Assembly: GCA_025936615.1 (NCBI GenBank)
Contig: JAICSZ010000005.1
Span: 1-15,962, forward strand
Source: Pedococcus sp.
GTDB lineage: Bacteria; Actinomycetota; Actinomycetes; Actinomycetales; Dermatophilaceae
DNA: 15,962 bases
Reading direction: 5' to 3'
The stretch's first letter is position 1; each line of letters begins with the position of its first letter. The notes beneath the pieces were generated by a model. It was not told the origin of the DNA. It made no database searches and saw only the letters and a program-made list of their open reading frames with translations. A program made the position numbers and the translations under genes. Shown one piece after another: positions 1 to 6,416 of this stretch.

Positions 1-132
1 ACCCGCTCCGCGCTGGTCAACGCCGCCTCCATCGCGGCGATGGTGCTCACCACCGACACGCTCGTCGTGGAGAAGAAGGAAGACGAGGGCGTCGGCGACA
101 TGTCCTCGCATGGCCACGGCCACGGCCACTGA
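1..132 (+). CDS. groEL: Chaperonin GroEL, C-terminal end (5' truncated by the window)
   Basis: Only the last 43 residues are present, in frame 1 and ending at TGA 130-132. The stretch [19 protein letters not shown] is the conserved end of the GroEL equatorial domain, where the chain returns to the ring-forming domain of the ATP-driven folding chamber. The tail ends in HGHGHGH instead of the Gly-Gly-Met repeats of most GroELs. Histidine-rich tails mark the GroEL1 paralogue of actinobacteria, as in M. tuberculosis, so a second GroEL elsewhere in the genome is likely (inference). A strong terminator follows 20 bases downstream. The family call is very secure; the GroEL1 assignment rests on the tail and the whiB/guaB neighbours. 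Confidence 0.95.
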   Translation, partial: TRSALVNAASIAAMVLTTDTLVVEKKEDEGVGDMSSHGHGHGH

Positions 133-152
133 GCCGCAGCCACCTCCCAGCG

Positions 153-180
153 AAGGGGCGCCCCAGGTGGGGCGCCCCTT
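153..180 (+). terminator. Rho-independent-type terminator of groEL
   Basis: A perfect 12-bp stem, AAGGGGCGCCCC (153-164) with GGGGCGCCCCTT (169-180), closes on an AGGT loop. The stem starts 20 bases after the groEL stop. The right arm ends in CTTTC, a short T run as is common in high-GC actinobacteria. Confidence 0.85.
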
Positions 181-282
181 TCGCATGCCCGTGGGTCGGT
201 GCGCAAATGCCCGGACTCCCGGAACCTCTTGCACCAACCCATGCTGGCGCGTCAAAGAGATCGGGTATGCCGCGTGCTCCCC

Positions 283-288
283 TACGCT
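283..288 (+). promoter_or_regulatory. -10 element of a leaderless promoter for the racemase gene
   Basis: TACGCT fits the actinobacterial TANNNT -10 consensus and ends six bases before ATG 295. No Shine-Dalgarno sequence lies between them, so transcription should begin at or next to the start codon. No convincing -35 is visible. Confidence 0.55.
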
Positions 289-294
289 GGCCCG

Positions 295-984
295 ATGCGG
301 CTTCTCGGGGTGCTGGGTGGGATGAGCTGGACGAGCACGGCGGAGTACTACCGGCTGCTCAACCGCGGGGTGGCCCAGCGCCTCGGCGGGCTGCACTCCG
401 CCCGGCTGCTTCTGCACAGCGTCGACTTCGGGCCGGTGGCCGACATGCAGCACGACGGTGACTGGGACGGCACCGCCAAGGTCCTGGTCGAGGCCGCACA
501 AGGGCTCGAGGCGGCCGGCGCCGAGGGCCTGCTCGTCGCCACCAACACGATGCACAAGGTGGCCGACGAGCTCACCGGGGCAACCGGCATACCGCTGCTG
601 CACATCGCCGACGCGACGGCGCGGCGGGTCCTCGCCGACGGGCGGCGCACCGTGGGGCTGCTCGCCACGGCGTTCACCATGGAGCAGGACTTCTACACCG
701 GGCGGCTGCGTGAGCTCGGGCTCGAGGTCCTGGTGCCCGAGGAGGACGAGCGGGCGGACGTGCACCGCATCATCTACGACGAGCTGGTGCTCGACGTGGT
801 CCGCGACGAGTCGCGCGAACGGTACCGCGAGGTGATGGCCGGCCTCGCCGACCGCGGCGCCGAGGGGATCATCCTCGGCTGCACCGAGATCGGCCTCCTC
901 GTCGGCGAGCAGGACTCGCCGGTGCCGCTCTACGACACGACCACGATCCACGCCGAGGAGGCAGTCGACTGGATGCTCGGCTGA
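295..984 (+). CDS. Aspartate/glutamate racemase family protein
   Basis: The 229-residue protein belongs to the cofactor-independent Asp/Glu racemase superfamily, which interconverts amino-acid stereoisomers by two-base proton transfer. The N-terminus LGVLGGMSWTSTAEYY and the segment TNTMHKVAD are typical of the MHK-type branch. The two catalytic positions read Thr83 (TNTMH) and Cys196 (LGCTE). This matches the Thr83/Cys197 arrangement I recall for E. coli YgeA (L-Asp/Glu-specific racemase), where one of the usual two cysteines is Thr. I chose ATG 295 over in-frame GTG 199 because homology begins there, the residue numbering then matches the family, and a TANNNT element lies six bases upstream. 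The gene stands alone between groEL and the sigma fragment. Substrate is unknown. Confidence 0.82.
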   Translation: MRLLGVLGGMSWTSTAEYYRLLNRGVAQRLGGLHSARLLLHSVDFGPVADMQHDGDWDGTAKVLVEAAQGLEAAGAEGLLVATNTMHKVADELTGATGIPLLHIADATARRVLADGRRTVGLLATAFTMEQDFYTGRLRELGLEVLVPEEDERADVHRIIYDELVLDVVRDESRERYREVMAGLADRGAEGIILGCTEIGLLVGEQDSPVPLYDTTTIHAEEAVDWMLG

Positions 985-1095
985 TCCCGGTGCCGTTGAC
1001 GGATCGGACGGCGCCCCTGTCCTGTCAACCTTGGAGGCACCCTCACCGCTTGTAGTGGTGTGCGGAAACGGCAGGCGCTCCAAGAGGTGGTCGAG

Positions 1096-1233
1096 ATGAC
1101 GCGCCCCGACCTCGCGCCGAGCTTCGACCAGTACGTCGCAGCCCGCGGCGCAGACCTGGTCCGCACTGCCTGGCTGCTCACCGGGGACCACCAGCGTGCC
1201 GAGGACCTGGTCCAGACCGCCCTGGGGCGCACG
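1096..1233 (+). pseudogene. SigE-family ECF sigma factor, 5' fragment only
   Basis: From ATG 1096 the first 46 codons read as the start of a SigE-family (SACE-type) ECF sigma factor: MTRPDLAPSFDQYVAARG, then LVRTAWLLTGD and HRAEDLVQTALGRT-like region-2 sequence. Homology stops near codon 46. The rest of region 2, the linker and region 4 are missing, and the downstream DNA is occupied by a convergent gene ending at 1252. The start is preserved: AGAGG at 1083-1087 sits eight bases before ATG. The reading frame stays open to 1851, but that extension runs antisense to the S4 and WhiB genes and looks nothing like a sigma factor, so it should not be called one 263-residue protein. Most likely a gene truncated by deletion or rearrangement; a short regulatory peptide is a less likely alternative. 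Confidence 0.65.
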
Positions 1234-1251
1234 CCTGAGGCGATCCCGGGT

Positions 1252-1476
1252 TCAGGTGCGTCCCACAACGCGAATCGACTCACCGGCATACGAAACGACT
1301 TGGCCGGGACGCACCTGCACGCCACGACGCAGCACTGGTCTGCCGTCCACCGTGACCTCGCCGTTCTCGATGACCATGCGCGCCATCGCGCCGTCCTGGA
1401 CGACGCCGGCGAGCTTGAGCAGCTGGCCGAGCCGGATGGACTCGTCGCGGATCGGGACGTCGATGGGCTCGCTCAC
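1252..1476 (-). CDS. Small S4-domain RNA-binding protein (YaaA/RlbA-like)
   Basis: The protein has 74 residues and is nearly all one S4 domain: RLGQLLKLAGVVQDGAMARM, then GEVTVDG and RRGVQVRPGQVV. The S4 fold binds structured RNA, often rRNA, and stand-alone proteins of this length form the YaaA/RlbA-type family (known of the family; the RNA target here is unknown). Translation starts at GTG 1476. There is no ribosome-binding site, but TAGGCT ends six bases upstream, so a leaderless message is likely. It lies 19 bases downstream of whiB on the same strand and could also be read from the whiB promoter. Its 3' end is 18 bases from the end of the convergent sigma fragment, so the breakpoint that cut the sigma gene lies just beside it; the protein itself looks complete. 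Confidence 0.8.
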   Translation of the reverse strand: MSEPIDVPIRDESIRLGQLLKLAGVVQDGAMARMVIENGEVTVDGRPVLRRGVQVRPGQVVSYAGESIRVVGRT

Positions 1477-1482
1477 CCCGCC

Positions 1483-1488
1483 AGCCTA
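1483..1488 (-). promoter_or_regulatory. -10 element of a leaderless promoter for the S4-domain gene
   Basis: On the minus strand TAGGCT occupies 1488-1483 and is followed by six bases and GTG 1476. It fits in the 19-base gap between the whiB stop and the S4 start, giving this gene its own promoter inside the apparent operon. Confidence 0.5.
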
Positions 1489-1495
1489 GGGTCCC

Positions 1496-1792
1496 TCAGC
1501 TGGCAGCCGCCCCGACCGAGCGACCCGCGTAGTGGAGCTCGCGCTCGTCCTCGGTCATGGCGCCCCAGACGCCGTAGGGCTCACGGACCCGCAGGGCGTG
1601 CTCGCGACAATGCTGGAGCACGGGACAGCCGAGACAGACCTCCTTGGCCCTGCTGTCGCGGGAGCGGCGGGCCGGGCCGCGCTCACCCTCGGGGTGGAAG
1701 AAGACTTCAGGATTCACCTGGCGGCAGGATCCCTCCAGCTGCCAGTCCCACAGGTCTGCGACGGGCCCCGGAAGCCGCGACAGTTCAGCCAT
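1496..1792 (-). CDS. WhiB-family iron-sulfur transcriptional regulator (WhiB3/WhiD-like)
   Basis: The 98-residue Wbl protein has four cysteines at residues 23, 53, 56 and 62 (C-x29-C-x2-C-x5-C), the ligands of a 4Fe-4S cluster, and the turn GVWG at 74-77. The N-terminal motif LPGPVADLWDWQLEG and the segment FFHPEGERGPAR are characteristic of WhiB3 (M. tuberculosis) and WhiD (Streptomyces); the cysteine numbers match those I recall for WhiB3. Wbl proteins sense O2, NO or redox state and bind the principal sigma factor to steer transcription. The start ATG 1792 has a strong ribosome-binding site, AGGAGGGG, a few bases upstream. The divergent guaB neighbour supports the WhiB3/WhiD assignment. 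The leader region holds two adjacent dyads that could be operators. Confidence 0.92.
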   Translation of the reverse strand: MAELSRLPGPVADLWDWQLEGSCRQVNPEVFFHPEGERGPARRSRDSRAKEVCLGCPVLQHCREHALRVREPYGVWGAMTEDERELHYAGRSVGAAAS

Positions 1793-1834
1793 GTCGACCC
1801 CTCCTGCTCTGCGGCACGGTGCCGCGTGCTTCGG

Positions 1835-1889
1835 ACGCTACAGCGGTCTGACCTGCGGAAACAGTGGAGGAAGGTAAGAACTTGTTCAA
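1835..1889 (-). promoter_or_regulatory. Candidate whiB promoter region
   Basis: On the minus strand TAGCGT (1840-1835) fits a TANNNT -10 and would start a leader of about 35 bases carrying the whiB ribosome-binding site. Further upstream TTGAAC (1889-1884) resembles a -35, but its partner at 17-base spacing (CACTGT, 1866-1861) is poor. I cannot decide between them. Confidence 0.3.
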
Positions 1890-1906
1890 GTGGGAGACGC
1901 TCCCAC
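1878..1906. promoter_or_regulatory. Two adjacent dyads in the whiB-guaB intergenic region
   Basis: GTGGGAG (1890-1896) and CTCCCAC (1900-1906) form a perfect inverted repeat around ACG. Directly beside it GAAC-TT-GTTC (1878-1887) is a second small dyad. The site is about 110 bases before the guaB start and about 90 before whiB. No T run follows, so a terminator is unlikely. The larger dyad resembles the LacI-family CelR/CebR operator TGGGAGCGCTCCCA, but with one extra central base. Confidence 0.45.
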
Positions 1907-1925
1907 CTGTCGTCTGGCGTGATGA

Positions 1926-3602
<1,677 letters not shown>

Positions 3603-3649
3603 GCGTGGTCACCACCCGGGCCCGGCTCCAGGTCGTCCTGCGTGCTCGG

Positions 3650-3671
3650 TGACGGTTCCGTCAAGTGACGG
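3650..3671. repeat. Three alternating TGACGG half-sites
   Basis: TGACGG (3650-3655), CCGTCA (3658-3663) and TGACGG (3666-3671) are separated by two bases each. The middle copy can pair with either neighbour, giving two mutually exclusive short hairpins or overlapping operators. The site is 48 bases after the guaB stop and about 50 before the TAGGCT element at 3719. Confidence 0.4.
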
Positions 3672-3718
3672 CCCCGGTTTACGCCATCTGGGTGAGCCGC
3701 CCCGGCCGCTGCGCGACC

Positions 3719-3724
3719 TAGGCT
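3719..3724 (+). promoter_or_regulatory. -10-like TAGGCT with no start codon after it
   Basis: The decamer GACCTAGGCT (3715-3724) is identical to the one in front of the aldehyde dehydrogenase (6401-6410). Unlike the leaderless cases, the predicted transcription start near 3731 is not a start codon. It would produce either a long guaB3 leader or a separate small RNA. Confidence 0.45.
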
Positions 3725-3730
3725 CCCCGG

Positions 3731-3857
3731 AGGGGATTGGGAACCTCTGCAGGGGGAGCACCACCTTCACGACCTCGTCGGACCGGGCACGTGACCGGAG
3801 CGGCGATCCCATGGCGCCCCGCCGCCGGCCGCCCCCCTCACCCGGCGGCGGGGCGTC
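3731..3857 (+). ncRNA. Candidate structured RNA between guaB and guaB3 (unknown class)
   Basis: This fills most of the 320-base gap after guaB. From the predicted start near 3731, GGGATTG (3733-3739) can pair with CGATCCC (3804-3810) to close a domain of about 78 bases. A very strong hairpin follows: CGCCCCGCCGCCGG (3815-3828) with CCGGCGGCGGGGCG (3842-3855), 14 bp, extendable to 16 with one wobble. Its 13-base loop contains six Cs. Loop bases CCCCCT (3833-3838) are complementary to AGGGGG (3751-3756) inside the first domain, allowing a pseudoknot. No T run follows the hairpin. No convincing coding sequence is present. guaB3 has its own promoter just downstream, so the segment may be an independent RNA, a leader or simply the guaB terminator region. 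Confidence 0.35.
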
Positions 3858-3910
3858 AGCCCCCGTGTCTCGCTCGGGCGGTCGAGCGGCTGGACGTCGA
3901 GGCCAGCCGA

Positions 3911-3916
3911 TAGAGT
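3911..3916 (+). promoter_or_regulatory. -10 element of a leaderless promoter for guaB3
   Basis: TAGAGT fits TANNNT and ends six bases before GTG 3923; CCTGCG between them holds no ribosome-binding site. Confidence 0.6.
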
Positions 3917-3922
3917 CCTGCG

Positions 3923-5044
3923 GTGACTGAGATCGAGATCGGCCGGGGCAAGCGCGGCCGCCGCGCATACTCCTTCGACGACATCGCCGTCGTTCCCTCC
4001 AGGCGCACCCGAGACCCGGAGGAGGTCTCGGTCGGCTGGCAGATCGACGCCTACCACTTCGACATCCCGGTCATCGCCGCCCCCATGGACTCCGTCATGT
4101 CACCGGAGTCCGCCATCGCCCTCGGGCGGCTGGGCGGCCTTCCCGTCCTCGACCTCGAGGGACTGTGGACCCGCTACGAGGACCCGACCGCTCTGCTCGC
4201 CGAGATCGTCGGCCTCGACCACGAGGTCGCGACCGCCCGGATGCAGGAGATCTACGCCGCCGACATCCAGCCTGAGCTGATCGTCGAGCGCCTGCGCCAG
4301 GTCCGCGAAGCCGGCATCACGGTGGCCGGCGCGCTCACCCCGGCCCGCACCCAGCAGCTCTGGAAGCACGTGGTGGACGCCGGAGTCGACCTGTTCGTCA
4401 TCCGCGGCACCACCGTCAGCGCCGAGCACGTCTCAGGCCAGGCCGAGCCACTGAACCTCAAGCGCTTCATCTACGAGCTCGACGTGCCGGTGGTCGTCGG
4501 CGGCGCCGCGTCGTACACCGCCGCCCTGCACCTCATGCGCACCGGCGCTGCCGGTGTCCTCGTCGGGTTCGGTGGCGGGGCCGCGCACACCACCCGCCGC
4601 ACCTTGGGCATCCACGCCCCGATGGCGAGCGCGATCGCCGACGTCGCAGCGGCACGCCGTGACTACCTCGACGAGTCGGGCGGCCGCTACGTCCACGTCA
4701 TCGCCGACGGCGGCGTCGGAACCAGCGGCGACATCGTCAAGGCGGTGGCGTGCGGAGCCGACGCGGTCATGCTGGGCGCGGCCCTGGCGCGGGCCACCGA
4801 CGCCCCCGGCGGCGGCATGCACTGGGGCCCTGAGGCGCACCACTCCCAGCTCCCGCGCGGCGAGCGTGTCGAGGTCGGCGCCGTCGCGCCCCTCGAGCGG
4901 ATCCTCTTCGGCCCGGGCCGCACCGCCGACGGCAAGTCCAACCTGATCGGCGCGCTCCGGCGGGCGATGGCGACGACCGGCTACTCCGACCTCAAGGAGT
5001 TCCAGCGGGTCGAGGTCGTGGTGGCGCCGTACCAGCGCAGCTGA
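3923..5044 (+). CDS. guaB3: GuaB3 family IMP dehydrogenase-related protein
   Basis: This 373-residue paralogue of IMP dehydrogenase keeps the TIM barrel but has no CBS domains and no long catalytic flap. The start YSFDDIAVVPSRRTRDPEEV and the end TGYSDLKEFQRVEVVVAP are diagnostic of the GuaB3 branch. The phosphate-binding part DGGVGTSGDIVKAVACGADAVMLG is intact. At the site of the catalytic cysteine (GPGSICTTR in GuaB) it reads GGGAAHTTR, with His222 in place of Cys. I recall the same substitution in other actinobacterial GuaB3 proteins, so it is probably a lineage trait and not damage. Without the nucleophile an ordinary IMPDH reaction is doubtful; a regulatory role or a different purine reaction is possible. 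GTG 3923 is chosen because a TANNNT element lies six bases upstream. Confidence 0.93.
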   Translation: MTEIEIGRGKRGRRAYSFDDIAVVPSRRTRDPEEVSVGWQIDAYHFDIPVIAAPMDSVMSPESAIALGRLGGLPVLDLEGLWTRYEDPTALLAEIVGLDHEVATARMQEIYAADIQPELIVERLRQVREAGITVAGALTPARTQQLWKHVVDAGVDLFVIRGTTVSAEHVSGQAEPLNLKRFIYELDVPVVVGGAASYTAALHLMRTGAAGVLVGFGGGAAHTTRRTLGIHAPMASAIADVAAARRDYLDESGGRYVHVIADGGVGTSGDIVKAVACGADAVMLGAALARATDAPGGGMHWGPEAHHSQLPRGERVEVGAVAPLERILFGPGRTADGKSNLIGALRRAMATTGYSDLKEFQRVEVVVAPYQRS

Positions 5045-5069
5045 CCACGCGGCACACCCAGAAGCGGAG

Positions 5070-5092
5070 GGGCCCACCCGGGAGTGGTGCCC
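5070..5092. terminator. Possible terminator between convergent guaB3 and the ScyD-like gene
   Basis: GGGCCCAC (5070-5077) pairs with GTGG-T-GCCC (5084-5092), leaving one bulged T and a six-base loop. It lies 25 bases after the guaB3 stop and 22 bases from the end of the convergent gene. There is no T run, so the call is tentative. Confidence 0.4.
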
Positions 5093-5114
5093 GTCGCTTA
5101 TGGGTGCCGCGGCC

Positions 5115-6230
5115 TCACCCGAGCGGGATGCGGTGCACCTCCCCGCCCCCGACGCAGACGCTGCACGTGGTGACGTAGGCGTTTCCGGCGCTGATCGCCA
5201 CGCCGTAGGGCGCGAACAGGTCGCCGTCGACCACCGTCGGCGACGTCGAGCCGGCCGGCACCGACACCAGCGCGCCCATCGGACCGTTGAACAGGCCGTT
5301 GGCGGCGATCTCCACCGCGTAGAGGGTCCCGTCGGGAGCGAACGCAAGGTCGGTGACGTTGGTCAGGCCGGTCGCCCACTTGGTCGGTGCGCTACCCGGC
5401 ACGACCCGCCAGATGCTCGAAAGGCCCGCCTCGAACGGGACGCCGGTCAGCTGGCTGATGTAGTAGGCGCCGTCGGGGCCCTGCACCACCGACGTGGGCA
5501 CCGCGTCGGCGGGGAACCCAGCAGGCAGGCTGAACGGCGGGAACGGGACCGGGTCCGCGTGCGCGGTGAGCGCCGGCGGGAGGACCGCGAGGGTGCTGAA
5601 GGCACCCTTGTGGTTGGCGCGGACCACGGCGTTGCCGCCGGCGTCGGCGACGTAGTAGCCGTCACCGCTCTTGAGCAGGCCGACCGGGTTGCTGTCGACG
5701 TCGGTGCCGTCGGGGTTGGCGGCTGCCTCGTTGGCCAGCACGTCGGCGAGCACTGTGGGCGCACGGTGGCCGAGCTGCCCGGTCAGGATCGTGCCGAGCC
5801 TGGCCCCGCCGGCCCCGAACGCCGCTCGGTAGGCCACGTTGCCACCGAGCCCGATGCTGATCGCGTAGTTGCTGTTGCCGGTGAACTCGATGTCCGCGGG
5901 TCCGCTGGCGCCCTCGTCGGTGCCGAGCGACGGGAGCCCGGTGATGACGCGGGTGTCGTTGTCCCCGTTGAGGTCGACCCTGGTGATGGAGCCGGTGGCG
6001 CCGAGACAGGCCAAGCCGGTCTCACCCTCGGCGCAGGGTCCGCTGCCGCCCGCACCCGCCTCGGCGACGTAGAGGGTGCCGCCCGGCGAGAAGCTGAGCA
6101 TCCGCGGGTTGTTGAGCCCGGTGGCGACCACGTCGCCCTGCGCCTGGGCCGGTGCGGCGGCGACGACGAGGCCGGCCAAGGCGGAGGTGGCGACAGCAGC
6201 GAGCGTTCTGCGTGGTGCACGAGAATGCAT
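5115..6230 (-). CDS. Secreted ScyD/ScyE-family beta-propeller protein
   Basis: The 371-residue protein starts with a Sec signal peptide: basic MHSRAPRRT, a hydrophobic stretch to about residue 26, and an APAQAQG-type cleavage region near residue 31. The mature part contains propeller-like blades such as NNPRMLSFSPGGTLYVAEAG, PADIEFTGNSN, VTDLAFAPDGTLYAVE and FAPYGVAISAGNAYV, as in the ScyD/ScyE and SMP-30/NHL propellers. Paired cysteines (CAEGETGLAC, and CSVC near the end) suggest disulfides outside the cell. Start ATG 6230 has GAGGAG seven bases upstream. The ScyD name comes from a cyanobacterial scytonemin cluster and does not imply that pathway here. No enzymatic residues were recognised. 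The 5' leader contains a strong hairpin. Confidence 0.72.
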   Translation of the reverse strand: MHSRAPRRTLAAVATSALAGLVVAAAPAQAQGDVVATGLNNPRMLSFSPGGTLYVAEAGAGGSGPCAEGETGLACLGATGSITRVDLNGDNDTRVITGLPSLGTDEGASGPADIEFTGNSNYAISIGLGGNVAYRAAFGAGGARLGTILTGQLGHRAPTVLADVLANEAAANPDGTDVDSNPVGLLKSGDGYYVADAGGNAVVRANHKGAFSTLAVLPPALTAHADPVPFPPFSLPAGFPADAVPTSVVQGPDGAYYISQLTGVPFEAGLSSIWRVVPGSAPTKWATGLTNVTDLAFAPDGTLYAVEIAANGLFNGPMGALVSVPAGSTSPTVVDGDLFAPYGVAISAGNAYVTTCSVCVGGGEVHRIPLG

Positions 6231-6246
6231 GGGAGATCTCCTCAGA

Positions 6247-6290
6247 GGTGGGGAAGCCCCACCCTCCCCCCGGGCACAGGGGGGTGGGAT
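6247..6290 (-). promoter_or_regulatory. Structured 5' leader of the ScyD-like gene
   Basis: GGTGGGG (6247-6253) and CCCCACC (6257-6263) form a perfect 7-bp stem with a three-base loop. It lies three bases upstream (in minus-strand sense) of the GAGGAG ribosome-binding site at 6238-6243. Next to it a C-run (6265-6271) and a G-run (6279-6288) could form a competing hairpin. The G-rich minus strand (runs of 6, 3 and 4 G) is also unusual. Confidence 0.4.
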
Positions 6291-6404
6291 CCGTCAGCAG
6301 GACTAGGCCGCCGGCGGTACCCGTGCGTAACCAAGCGGTTCGCAACTCGTTGGGCCGGGTGTGCTGAGCAAGCCAACCCCGACCCACCGCGTCGTCCGCT
6401 GACC

Positions 6405-6410
6405 TAGGCT
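6405..6410 (+). promoter_or_regulatory. -10 element of a leaderless promoter for the aldehyde dehydrogenase operon
   Basis: TAGGCT ends six bases before ATG 6417, with no ribosome-binding site between them. This promoter would drive the two-gene dehydrogenase/GMC unit. Confidence 0.6.
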
Positions 6411-6416
6411 GCCGTC

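Noticed and set aside
1060..1851. Continuous plus-strand frame of 263 codons starting with sigma-like sequence
   Set aside because: Only about codons 13-58 of this frame (1096-1233) resemble a sigma factor. The remainder is antisense to well-supported S4 and WhiB genes and has low-complexity Arg/Pro/Ala composition.
3813..3857. 6C RNA (actinobacterial RNA with C-rich hairpin loops)
   Set aside because: The loop has six Cs, but 6C RNA needs at least two such hairpins in tandem and only one is seen; a covariance-model search would settle it.
3649..3930. Small plus-strand frame of 93 codons in the guaB-guaB3 gap
   Set aside because: No ribosome-binding site, Pro/Arg/Gly-rich low-complexity composition, and it overlaps the guaB3 promoter and start; better explained as noncoding.
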